NCBI GenBank assembly: GCA_044233795.1
Contig: JBIIJL010000010.1
Coordinates: 1 to 40,398, forward strand
Reading direction: 5' to 3'
Length of the DNA stretch: 40,398 nucleotides
From: JBIIJL01 sp044233795
GTDB lineage: Bacteria > Pseudomonadota > Gammaproteobacteria > Legionellales > Legionellaceae
Shown one piece after another: positions 33,961 through 40,398 of the stretch (position 1 is its first letter; every line of letters begins with the position of its first letter). The notes below the pieces were generated by a model. The model had not been told where the DNA came from and ran no database searches. It saw only the letters and a program-made list of their open reading frames with translations. The position numbers and the translations under genes were made by a program.

Positions 33961-35832
33961 ATGGTTATGTATAACGAAATTTTGCTCGTTGTCTTTTTTT
34001 TAATGTGGTATTTATTAGTAATTCTCGCATTAATCTATATTATTTCAGGTTTAGATGATCTATTTTTTGATGGTTATTATTGGACACGTTTCGTCTGGCG
34101 GAAATGGAAAACGCGACATTTTGAACCACTGACCTATCAAAAACTTGCAAATATTGAAGAGCAATGGATTGCAGTATTGATTCCTTGTTGGCATGAAGCA
34201 AATGTCATTAGAACAATGCTTCAGCATAATAGTTACTCGGTCGATTACAACAACTACTATTTTTTCGTGGGTGTTTATCCCAATGATCCTGAAACAACGG
34301 CTGAAGTTGAAGGTGTGGCCGAGCAGAATGAGCGTATACAATGTGTTGTAGGTAAGATCCCTGGCCCAACTGGGAAAGCGGCTAATCTTAATACGATTTA
34401 TCAAGCAATCAAGGCATTTGAAAAAGAGAAACAATTTCAATTCAATATCTTTGTACTTCATGACTCAGAAGACATTATTCATCCATTGTCTTTCAAGTTG
34501 TATAACTATCTTATTCCTAGAAAAGACATGATCCAAATTCCAATTTTTCCTTTGCCAGTTAATTTTTGGAATTTTACCCATTGGCTTTATGCAGATGAGT
34601 TTGCTGAAAATCACACCAAGAATATTGTTGTACGAGAAGCAATCAAAGCACATGTGCCTTCTGCGGGTGTGGGCACAGCATTTTATAGAAATGCCCTCAT
34701 GAGGATTGAGTTTCCTTCGACGGGCTTGCCTTTCTGCACCGACTCATTAACAGAGGATTATCGTACTTCGCTTGCTATTCGTGTTCAAAAGCTAAAACAA
34801 ATTTTTGTAACACAATATATTACCCGCATGCGGTGGAAACGGCGTTTTATTTTTTTTGGCGCGTACGTGCAAAAACCTGTAAAGGAAATTGTTGCTGTGA
34901 GGGCGTTATTTCCTAAAACTTATAAGAAAGCAATACGTCAAAAAGCCCGCTGGATCATTGGCATTGTGTTTCAGGAGTGGAGAGATGGTGTTTGGCCTAA
35001 AGAATGGCGAATAAGATATACATTGGCACACGATAGAAAATCGTTTATTACCCATTTTATCAATGGGCTAGGGTATTTGATGTTTATTTTTTGGGTTGTG
35101 TACTCGGTCTATACCTACGCATACCCTGAGTACCCCGTGATTCAAGAGTTATTTAGTTTATACCCATTTGCATGGAGTGTGGTGGTGGTAGCGTCTTCTT
35201 TGATGTGTGAGCGGTTAATCCAGCGTACGATTGCCACCTATCGAATTTATGGATTACTACCAGCGTGCTTTGTTGCCCCACGAGCTCTTTATGGGAATAT
35301 CCTCAACCTACATGCCCTGATCAGGGCTTATCGGATTTATTTTAGGAATGCCAAAAGCAACGAAGCTCATAAAATTCCGGTTTGGGATAAAACAGAGCAT
35401 AGTTTTCCTGGTACGCATGTGTTGGTGCCTTACCGAAAAAGATTAGGTGATTTATTGTTGGAAGCACAAGTGATCACGAAAGAGCGCTTACAACAAGCGA
35501 TTGTTGAGCAAGAAAAAACCTCAGAGCAGCTAGGAAAAATTCTCTGTCGTATGAAGCTCATCTCTGAATCAGAACTGAGGGAGTTTATCGCCAAACAATA
35601 TGGGTTATCCATTTATTCTCTGAGTGAACATCATAATGCCCAAACACAATGCTTGCCATTAATGCAGAAGCGTATTGGAAAGTGGTTAGCAAAGCACGGG
35701 GTAGTTCCTGTTGCGGTTAGAGACAATAGGGTAACACTTGCGATTGTTGATCCAACCAACGAACATTTACTCAGAAAAATCATTAGTAAGCTTAAGCGTT
35801 ATCAAGTTCAATTTATGTTAGTTGGAACTTAG
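33961..35832 (+). CDS. NfrB-like family 2 glycosyltransferase with C-terminal MshEN domain
   Basis: 623-residue inner-membrane synthase. One helix lies at 6-30. The cytosolic GT2 domain (65-350) has the motifs HDSED (167-171), TEDY (264-267) and QKARW (327-331), the last corresponding to the QxxRW motif of processive synthases. Further helices are at about 363-388 and 400-425, with hydrophobic segments to 460. Residues 492-556 form two tandem MshEN repeats starting RLGDLLLEA and QLGKILCRM, each ending in a Q (VEQ, AKQYGL). MshEN repeats bind c-di-GMP in several proteins, and E. coli NfrB carries one. The glycine in the middle of each repeat is replaced (Gln, Lys), so binding needs testing. 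The gene is coupled to the NfrA-like gene, and E. coli NfrB uses UDP-ManNAc supplied by WecB, which is also encoded here. Confidence 0.88.
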   Translation: MVMYNEILLVVFFLMWYLLVILALIYIISGLDDLFFDGYYWTRFVWRKWKTRHFEPLTYQKLANIEEQWIAVLIPCWHEANVIRTMLQHNSYSVDYNNYYFFVGVYPNDPETTAEVEGVAEQNERIQCVVGKIPGPTGKAANLNTIYQAIKAFEKEKQFQFNIFVLHDSEDIIHPLSFKLYNYLIPRKDMIQIPIFPLPVNFWNFTHWLYADEFAENHTKNIVVREAIKAHVPSAGVGTAFYRNALMRIEFPSTGLPFCTDSLTEDYRTSLAIRVQKLKQIFVTQYITRMRWKRRFIFFGAYVQKPVKEIVAVRALFPKTYKKAIRQKARWIIGIVFQEWRDGVWPKEWRIRYTLAHDRKSFITHFINGLGYLMFIFWVVYSVYTYAYPEYPVIQELFSLYPFAWSVVVVASSLMCERLIQRTIATYRIYGLLPACFVAPRALYGNILNLHALIRAYRIYFRNAKSNEAHKIPVWDKTEHSFPGTHVLVPYRKRLGDLLLEAQVITKERLQQAIVEQEKTSEQLGKILCRMKLISESELREFIAKQYGLSIYSLSEHHNAQTQCLPLMQKRIGKWLAKHGVVPVAVRDNRVTLAIVDPTNEHLLRKIISKLKRYQVQFMLVGT

Positions 35833-35852
35833 GGGGTATTAACGATTGCCCT

Positions 35853-36026
35853 CTAATAAGAGTCTATCATGCTCTGGGTTAAATCGACCGAAGTATTCTC
35901 GGGAAATATGTTGGGTTGATGAAGTGGGGGAGCGGTTACACGCACTTCTCGAGGCTCCATAATGGCCACATCTTGAACGCCACATGCACTGATAAGACAG
36001 GTTAACAAAAGTGTGACCCTTTTCAT
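35853..36026 (-). CDS. Small lipoprotein, 57 residues
   Basis: Begins MKRVTLLLTCLISACG: a basic start, a hydrophobic core and the lipobox LISAC with the lipidated Cys at 15. The mature part (about 43 residues) is polar with no cysteines and contains VRVTAPPLHQPNIF. No family recognised. AGGA lies 13 bases before the ATG, a long but usable distance. It is convergent with the NfrB-like gene (20-bp gap), so it may belong to the polysaccharide locus or be unrelated. A larger overlapping frame in this region lacks any signal and is rejected. Confidence 0.7.
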   Translation of the reverse strand: MKRVTLLLTCLISACGVQDVAIMEPREVRVTAPPLHQPNIFPENTSVDLTQSMIDSY

Positions 36027-36131
36027 GCTGAGATTTATTCCTGTGCTTGTAAATGATTAAGACCATTCACTATACTGATCTTCTTTTCTGTTGGTCAAGC
36101 AATCTCATGATGGATGATACAGGATGTTCAT

Positions 36132-38360
36132 ATGTTAGATAGAGCTTCAGTGATTGATGCGCAATTTATCAAAAGAGTTGGTAAGGCGCATTTTCCTATC
36201 TCAAGAAGTACTACAACTCCGATAATGGCTCAACTTGTTAAAACAATGGCTATTGCTTGTTTTGATTCGCAGATTAAATCACGCATGATTGATATTAAAG
36301 CACGTCAACTTAAAGAGGAGGGATGCTCTTTTTACACGATTGGTAGTAGTGGTCATGAAGGGAATGCAGTATTTGGGGCATTGTTTAAGACCACAGATAT
36401 GGCGTTTTTACATTACCGAAGTGGTGGTTTTTACCTGCAAAGGGCAAAGTTTAAACCTGATATTGATGGAATAACAGATATCTTGTTATCCCTTATGGCA
36501 GCAAAAGATGATCCCATCTCAGGTGGACGACACAAAGTGTTTGGCCGCCTAGAGCTTTCTATACCACCTCAAACCTCAACCATTGCTTCTCATCTCCCCA
36601 AGGCATTGGGTGCTGCATTATCTATTACTCGCGCAAAAGAACTTATGATTAACAGTGTGTTGCCACAAGATGCGGTGATTCTCTGCTCATTTGGTGATGC
36701 TTCCATCAACCATGCTTCGGCGCAAGTTACGCTCAATACCTGTTCTTGGATTGCTGAGCAGCAGTACCCATTGCCCTTGGTGTTGCTATGTGAAGATAAT
36801 GGTTTTGGCATATCGGTTGCAACGCCCAAAGGCTGGATTGAGCAATCCGTGAAGCATCGACCGCATATTTACTATATTGACTGTGATGGTTTGAATATGG
36901 CCGATTGTTATGCCAAAGGAACCTTGGCAATTAATATTGCGCGTTATAAAAAACAGGTGGTGTTTTTGCATATGCGATGTGTACGGTTATTGGGGCATGC
37001 GGGATCTGATATTGAATCACAATATTTAAGTCAAGATGTGATTGAGAAAACAGAAGCAGATGATCCTTTGTTACATAGCGCAGCAATGATTTATCGTGAG
37101 GGCTGGATGAGTTTGCAAGCGATTCTAGATTTATATGAAAAGAATCGTGCGCTGATAGATACAAAAGTGAAGGATTTAATTAATACAGCAAGGCTTGGCT
37201 CTAAAGAGGAGGTGATGGCGTCTTTATTACCTAAGTTGAAAGGCGTTAGCAGAGCGAACTTGCCAAATGATGCGCTACGCATAAAGACGTTTGGCTTGAT
37301 TTTTGAACAATTGTCGGTGCCAAGGAATATGTGTCAGCTCATCAATTTTGCCTTGACCGATCTACTTTTAGAATATCCCAATGCTTTGATTTTTGGCGAG
37401 GATGTTGGCAAAAAAGGAGGCGTATATCGGGTGACTGCCGACTTACAAAAGCGCTTTGGACCGCGGAGAGTGTTTAATACTTTACTTGATGAAACAACTA
37501 TTTTGGGGACAGCTATTGGTATGGCTCATAATGGGTTTTTGCCTATCCCTGAGATTCAGTTTTTGGCCTATTTACATAATGCTGAAGATCAATTGCGAGG
37601 AGAAGCTGCAACGCTCTCTTTTTTTTCCAATGGTCAGTATCAAAATCCAATGGTGGTGAGGATTGCAGGGTTTGGATATCAAAAAGGGTTTGGCGGGCAT
37701 TTTCATAATGATAATTCCATCGCGGTTTTACGCGATTTGCCTGGTGTTGTTGTGGCGTGTCCTTCAAATGGGTCCGATGCAGCAAAGCTTTTGCGAAGTT
37801 GTGTGTCGCTTGCTTTAAAAGAAGGTCGGGTGGTTGTTTTTATCGAACCAATTGCATTATATATGACTAAGGATTTGCATGAGCCAGGAGATAATGGCTG
37901 GCTTTTTCAATATCCAGGTCAAGATGAGATGATTCATTCCTTTGAAGTCAGCGCGCATGGGCAGGGTGATACGGTGATTTTGACCTATGCAAATGGGTAT
38001 TATCTTTCGAGACAGGCGCAGAAAATATTGCTTGACAACCACAATATTGCAGTCAAGGTGGTTGATTTACATTGGTTAAGTCCACTGCCAATCGTGGCTA
38101 TTTTACGCGAAGTACAGAAGGCCAAGCGTATTTTGATTGTTGATGAAGGGCGCAAAAGTGGATCAGTAAGTGAGGGGCTAATGAGCTTGTTGGTTGAGTC
38201 ACTGCCGAAGCGCTTACCTATCAAAAGATTGACTGGGGAAGATTGTTTTATTCCCCTTGGTACTGCTTGGCAATACCTTTTACCAAGCAGGGAAAGCATC
38301 GTTGATGCTGTGCTATTGATGCATAAGGAGAATAGCCGTGGACGATCTACTGTTTCTTGA
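36132..38360 (+). CDS. Fused E1 alpha/beta 2-oxoacid dehydrogenase (2-oxoisovalerate type)
   Basis: 742 residues combining E1-alpha (about 1-395) and E1-beta (from about 403) of a thiamine-diphosphate branched-chain-type 2-oxoacid dehydrogenase. In the alpha half the ThDP motif region is FGDASINHAS (187-196) with EDNGFGISV after it; the usual GDG has become GDA. The beta half contains IFGEDVGKKGG, GTAIGMAHNG, FGGHFHNDNS and the C-terminal transketolase domain. E1 normally works with E2 acyltransferase and E3, neither of which is in this window. ATG 36132 has AGGA 7 bases upstream; ATG 36114 in the same frame lacks such a site but cannot be excluded. It overlaps the next gene by 23 bp, so the pair is an operon. 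Confidence 0.9.
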   Translation: MLDRASVIDAQFIKRVGKAHFPISRSTTTPIMAQLVKTMAIACFDSQIKSRMIDIKARQLKEEGCSFYTIGSSGHEGNAVFGALFKTTDMAFLHYRSGGFYLQRAKFKPDIDGITDILLSLMAAKDDPISGGRHKVFGRLELSIPPQTSTIASHLPKALGAALSITRAKELMINSVLPQDAVILCSFGDASINHASAQVTLNTCSWIAEQQYPLPLVLLCEDNGFGISVATPKGWIEQSVKHRPHIYYIDCDGLNMADCYAKGTLAINIARYKKQVVFLHMRCVRLLGHAGSDIESQYLSQDVIEKTEADDPLLHSAAMIYREGWMSLQAILDLYEKNRALIDTKVKDLINTARLGSKEEVMASLLPKLKGVSRANLPNDALRIKTFGLIFEQLSVPRNMCQLINFALTDLLLEYPNALIFGEDVGKKGGVYRVTADLQKRFGPRRVFNTLLDETTILGTAIGMAHNGFLPIPEIQFLAYLHNAEDQLRGEAATLSFFSNGQYQNPMVVRIAGFGYQKGFGGHFHNDNSIAVLRDLPGVVVACPSNGSDAAKLLRSCVSLALKEGRVVVFIEPIALYMTKDLHEPGDNGWLFQYPGQDEMIHSFEVSAHGQGDTVILTYANGYYLSRQAQKILLDNHNIAVKVVDLHWLSPLPIVAILREVQKAKRILIVDEGRKSGSVSEGLMSLLVESLPKRLPIKRLTGEDCFIPLGTAWQYLLPSRESIVDAVLLMHKENSRGRSTVS

Positions 38361-39495
38361 TGAAGAGCTTCACGATGATGAGCGCATGATTCGTGAAAGT
38401 GTGCAACGATTTGTAAGTCATGATGTACTTCCTGTTATAGGTGAGGCTTTTGAGCAGGCTGTATTTCCTAAGGAATTTATCAAAAAAACGGCAGATATGG
38501 GTTTGTTGGGGTTGACCTTACCTGAGTGTTATGGAGGTGCTGGGGCTTCTTATGTTGCTTATGGATTGGTGTGTCAGGAGTTAGAACGAGGGGATAGTGG
38601 GTTAAGAAGCTTTGTATCAGTTCAGAGCTCTTTGTGTATGTATCCTATTTTTCAATATGGAACTGAAGAACAAAAAGAGCGGTTTTTGACAAAAATGGCT
38701 AAAGGAGAACTGATTGGCTGTTTCGGATTATCGGAGTCTGACTCAGGGTCTGATCCTGCGAGCATGCGTTCGGTGGCTAAAAAAGTTGCTGGCGGATGGC
38801 GTTTAAATGGATCCAAAATGTGGATAACCAATGCTGTTATTGCAGATCTCGCTATCGTTTGGGCCAAAACGGATGAAGGCATTCGTGGTTTTATAGTTGA
38901 AAAGGCGTTCAAAGGGTTTAGTTGTGGTGAGATAAAAATGAAAATGTCTTTGCGAGCTTCTACTACAGGCGAGCTTGCATTTAATGATGTGTTTATACCG
39001 GATGAGAATTTGCTACCAGGGACCTCTAAGGGATTGGGTGCGGCTTTGGCCTGTTTGAATCAGGCACGCTATGGAATCGCTTGGGGTGTGATGGGTGCAG
39101 CTATGGCGTGTTTTGATATAGTTAGAGAATATTTATTAGGTAGAAAGCAATTTGAAAAGCCTCTTGCAGCATTTCAATTGATACAAAAAGATCTGGCTTT
39201 GATGTATACCGAAATTGTAAAAGCGCAGTGTTTGAATCTTAAACTAGGTCAATTAAAAGACGATGGCCGTGAAATCCCTGCCATGGTATCGCTTGCCAAG
39301 GGGAATGCGTGTCGAGAGGCACTCAATATTGCTCGCACTTGCCGCAATTTATTGGGTGCTAATGGTATTAGTCTTGAATATCACGTGATTCGCCATATGT
39401 TGAATCTAGAGTCAGTATTCACCTATGAAGGGACTGACAATGTTCACACCTTGGTGCTCGGGAGGTATATCACAGGGATCAGTGCTTTTGAATAG
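38338..39495 (+). CDS. Acyl-CoA dehydrogenase, glutaryl-CoA dehydrogenase-like
   Basis: 385-residue FAD enzyme. The acyl-CoA dehydrogenase fold is clear: FGLSESDSGSDPASM, NGSKMWITNA, and the C-terminal TYEGTDNVHTLVLGR with the catalytic-base Glu364. LRSFVSVQSSL matches the glutaryl-CoA dehydrogenase substrate segment, which has the Arg that binds the carboxylate. Glutaryl-CoA dehydrogenase oxidises and decarboxylates glutaryl-CoA in lysine and tryptophan breakdown. The GTG start has AAGGAG 7 bases upstream and overlaps the E1 gene, implying a common metabolic role such as amino-acid carbon use. The specific substrate is inferred, not proven. Confidence 0.88.
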   Translation: MDDLLFLDEELHDDERMIRESVQRFVSHDVLPVIGEAFEQAVFPKEFIKKTADMGLLGLTLPECYGGAGASYVAYGLVCQELERGDSGLRSFVSVQSSLCMYPIFQYGTEEQKERFLTKMAKGELIGCFGLSESDSGSDPASMRSVAKKVAGGWRLNGSKMWITNAVIADLAIVWAKTDEGIRGFIVEKAFKGFSCGEIKMKMSLRASTTGELAFNDVFIPDENLLPGTSKGLGAALACLNQARYGIAWGVMGAAMACFDIVREYLLGRKQFEKPLAAFQLIQKDLALMYTEIVKAQCLNLKLGQLKDDGREIPAMVSLAKGNACREALNIARTCRNLLGANGISLEYHVIRHMLNLESVFTYEGTDNVHTLVLGRYITGISAFE

Positions 39496-39519
39496 GTGGT
39501 GTGCGCGTTAACTCATGCC

Positions 39520-39609
39520 CTGATGAAATTTGCGCTCTGCCTCCTCATCACCCCATTGGCCTAGAAGGCGTAGTTACCTAACAGGTTTGTGCAGAGCCTA
39601 TCTTATCAG
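39520..39609 (-). ncRNA. Multi-hairpin segment downstream of IS1111-type remnant; possible fossil seekRNA
   Basis: Complementary arms nest as follows: CTGAT (39520-39524) with ATCAG (39605-39609), GCTCTGC (39534-39540) with GCAGAGC (39591-39597), and inside these GCC/GGC (39559-39561 and 39567-39569) and ACCT/AGGT (39576-39579 and 39583-39586). It lies directly downstream of the transposase remnant, the place where IS1111-type elements encode their guide RNA (seekRNA, also called bridge RNA). The call as RNA is inference. Confidence 0.35.
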
Positions 39610-39684
39610 TTCGTTGTCATGACATGGGTTTATCCTTCGCAAATTCTGATAACTCTTTTTTCAGTTAACCATTAAGTACTTTCA

Positions 39685-39795
39685 TTAAGCAGCTTCTTTA
39701 TAATCTGATTTTTTATCAGTTCGCATTAAGACTGATCGAGCACCGTGAATCAGAAGCGTTCGAAGATAACCATCTCCTCGCTTCTTCTCGATTTT
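39685..39795 (-). pseudogene. IS110/IS1111-family transposase, C-terminal remnant
   Basis: 36 codons ending in TAA encode KKRGDGYLRTLLIHGARSVL, which matches the conserved GDxYLRxLLIHGARxV block of IS110/IS1111 (DEDD, Tnp20-type) transposases. A stop lies immediately upstream in frame, and the normal continuation after the block is lost, so it is a short broken fragment. Confidence 0.8.
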
Positions 39796-39851
39796 TTATA
39801 TCGCCAACGTATCGTTTCCAAGTAAGCTTTTTTCTGCTCGAGACGCATCAT
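39750..39851 (-). pseudogene. N-terminal fragment of a second integrase-type transposase
   Basis: From tandem ATGs the frame reads MMRLEQKKAYLETIRWRYKK and then about 13 residues to a stop. It resembles the start of integrase-core (IS481/ISNCY-like) transposases. The similarity breaks around SRRSE, where the IS110-type fragment begins in another frame, so this looks like one IS truncated by or joined to another. Confidence 0.5.
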
Positions 39852-39863
39852 GTCCAGTAACCT

Positions 39864-39935
39864 CTTCGGTTACCTTTAATATGAGTCAACGAATATTTTT
39901 TTACCGACCTTCGGTTACATGTAATATGAATCAAT
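39864..39935. repeat. Two diverged repeats at the presumed end of the second IS
   Basis: CTTCGGTTAC followed by TAATATGA and TCAA occurs twice, starting at 39864 and 39909 (45-base period) with a few mismatches. The first copy is half of the palindrome GTAACC-TCTTC-GGTTAC (39857-39873). They lie just upstream of the transposase fragment start and are probably terminal or subterminal transposase-binding repeats. Confidence 0.55.
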
Positions 39936-39953
39936 TCGTGTGGTTCTTTCTAG

Positions 39954-39982
39954 TTGTCATTTATGCGGGGAGGCGCTATTAT
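39954..39982 (+). promoter_or_regulatory. Promoter of tRNA-Pro
   Basis: TTGTCA (39954-39959) and TATTAT (39977-39982) are 17 bases apart and end 11 bases before the tRNA. Confidence 0.65.
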
Positions 39983-39993
39983 TCACCTTCAAT

Positions 39994-40070
39994 CGGGGCG
40001 TAGCGCAGCCTGGTAGCGTACTAGCATGGGGTGCTAGTGGTCGAAGGTTCAAATCCTTCCGTCCCGACCA
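39994..40070 (+). tRNA. tRNA-Pro (anticodon GGG)
   Basis: 77 bases including an encoded CCA. The acceptor stem pairs CGGGGCG with CGTCCCG (one G-U). The anticodon stem CTAGC/GCTAG encloses the loop ATGGGGT, with anticodon GGG. The T arm GGTTCAAATCC is standard. A good promoter precedes it. Downstream bases contain a direct repeat typical of integration sites. Confidence 0.96.
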
Positions 40071-40119
40071 TATACAGAAAGGGTTTTTTCAAATTAAACT
40101 TTCCATAAGAAATATACTA

Positions 40120-40140
40120 GGTGTACTTCTGGGTGTACTT
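40120..40140 (+). repeat. Direct repeat GGTGTACTT x2 downstream of tRNA-Pro
   Basis: GGTGTACTT occurs at 40120-40128 and 40132-40140, 50-70 bases after the tRNA 3' end. Such short repeats near a tRNA 3' end resemble the arm sites of tyrosine-integrase elements, but no integrase is visible in the window. Confidence 0.4.
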
Positions 40141-40236
40141 TAAGAGTATGGATTATCTCTGTTTGCGATCTCTATATTAAATAGACCAAGTAGTTGAATA
40201 GGGAAGTTAGAGTCAGGTTCTCTCACGAAATAAAAA

Positions 40237-40256
40237 AAGCCCCAGTAACGGGGCTT
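40237..40256 (-). terminator. Intrinsic terminator, minus strand
   Basis: AAGCCCC (40237-40243) and GGGGCTT (40250-40256) form a 7-bp stem with a 6-base loop; on the minus strand the stem is followed by seven T. It lies just outside the presumed ISL3 element end and would stop transcripts leaving it. Confidence 0.8.
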
Positions 40257-40264
40257 AGAAACGC

Positions 40265-40290
40265 GAAAAAACGGCTCTTTCCCATTTACG
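40265..40290. mobile_element. Presumed end of an ISL3-family insertion sequence with target duplication
   Basis: GGCTCTTTCCC, starting at 40273, has the GGCTCTT form of ISL3-family terminal repeats and lies 12 bases outside the transposase stop's nearest non-coding bases. The preceding 8 bases (40265-40272, GAAAAAAC) would be the 8-bp A/T-rich target duplication; the other copy is outside the window. Confidence 0.5.
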
Positions 40291-40301
40291 GGGGCACTTT
40301 C

Positions 40302-40397
40302 TCAAGCACATAGAACTCTAACCCTAATTCTGTAATTTTCAAAGTTTCTAAAGCCATAAGCTCTTCGTTGAATCAACTTCATCTTGCGATGAAACCC
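40302..40397 (-). CDS. ISL3-family transposase, C-terminal end (continues past the window edge)
   Basis: 31 residues of a minus-strand frame entering from the right edge and ending in TGA. FHRKMKLIQRRAYGFRNFEN is the characteristic C-terminal block of ISL3-family (IS1167/IS1165-like) transposases. The rest of the protein and its start are not in the window, so whether it is intact is unknown. Confidence 0.85.
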   Translation of the reverse strand, partial: GFHRKMKLIQRRAYGFRNFENYRIRVRVLCA

Positions 40398-40398
40398 T

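Larger units (their letters stand above)
39496..39993. other. Gene-free IS scar between the acyl-CoA dehydrogenase and tRNA-Pro
   Basis: No intact gene lies in these 498 bases. It holds, from left to right, a structured segment (39520-39609), an IS110/IS1111-type transposase C-terminal remnant (39685-39795, minus), the start of a second transposase (39750-39851, minus), two related repeats (39864-39935) and the tRNA promoter. Confidence 0.7.

Noticed and set aside
35839..36066. 75-codon minus-strand frame over the lipoprotein gene
   Set aside because: Another frame in the same place gives a signal peptide with a perfect lipobox; this one is rich in Arg/Cys/Ser/His without pattern.
39940..40143. 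Open frame spanning the tRNA-Pro gene (67 codons)
   Set aside because: It reads straight through the tRNA and its promoter, has no ribosome-binding site and no protein-like composition.
1..40398. CRISPR array, rRNA genes or riboswitch
   Set aside because: No regularly spaced repeats, no rRNA-like sequence and no recognisable riboswitch core found on reading the intergenic regions.

Overview
The window is an AT-leaning (roughly 40% GC by eye) chromosomal segment of a gammaproteobacterium. Gene order and content point to the Legionellales (Legionella/Coxiella-like). The division cluster has murB between murC and ddl; dprA, def, fmt, rsmB and topA sit close to it; and host-interaction candidates (an OTU-like protease, membrane proteins with proline-rich tails) lie among housekeeping genes. 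The taxonomic call is inference. No Dot/Icm secretion genes are visible.

Layout. (1) 1-11127, plus strand: the distal dcw cluster, mraY(partial)-murD-ftsW-murC-murB-ddl-ftsQ-ftsA-ftsZ-lpxC, tightly packed with 4-bp overlaps at two junctions. murG is absent from its usual place between ftsW and murC. (2) 11168-15601: dciA-like DUF721 gene (minus), a bacterial PH-domain membrane protein, a seven-helix GGDEF-EAL protein with intact motifs (minus), then a cbpA-cbpM chaperone pair. (3) 15602-17030, minus: two paralogous membrane proteins with long hydrophilic tails, one with a PPPY motif and a His-rich cluster, each behind its own sigma70-like promoter. (4) 17244-24182, minus: def-fmt-rsmB, then an OTU-like protein, an orphan parB and dacB (PBP4). 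(5) 24281-29423, plus: LysM protein, dprA, smg, topA and a cold-shock gene. (6) 29637-35832: a compact apparent exopolysaccharide module: a degenerate GGDEF/EAL protein, a WecB-type UDP-GlcNAc 2-epimerase, a short NfrA-like TPR/outer-membrane protein, and an NfrB-like family 2 glycosyltransferase with a C-terminal MshEN (c-di-GMP-binding type) domain. (7) 35853-39495: a small lipoprotein, a fused E1 alpha/beta 2-oxoacid dehydrogenase and a glutaryl-CoA dehydrogenase-like enzyme. (8) 39496-40398: a mobile-DNA scar around tRNA-Pro(GGG), with an IS110/IS1111-type transposase remnant and structured flank, the left end of a second integrase-type IS, and an ISL3-type transposase entering from the right edge.

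How it fits together. Regions 1-5 mostly serve cell-wall synthesis, division, lipid A, translation and DNA maintenance. The most interesting parts are the OTU-like candidate effector (19952-21355), the paralogous tail-bearing membrane proteins (15602-17030), and the NfrA/NfrB/WecB/GGDEF-EAL locus. In E. coli, NfrAB with WecB-supplied UDP-ManNAc makes a c-di-GMP-controlled polysaccharide that is the phage N4 receptor. Here the precursor enzyme, the synthase, the export partner and a putative c-di-GMP regulator are neighbours.
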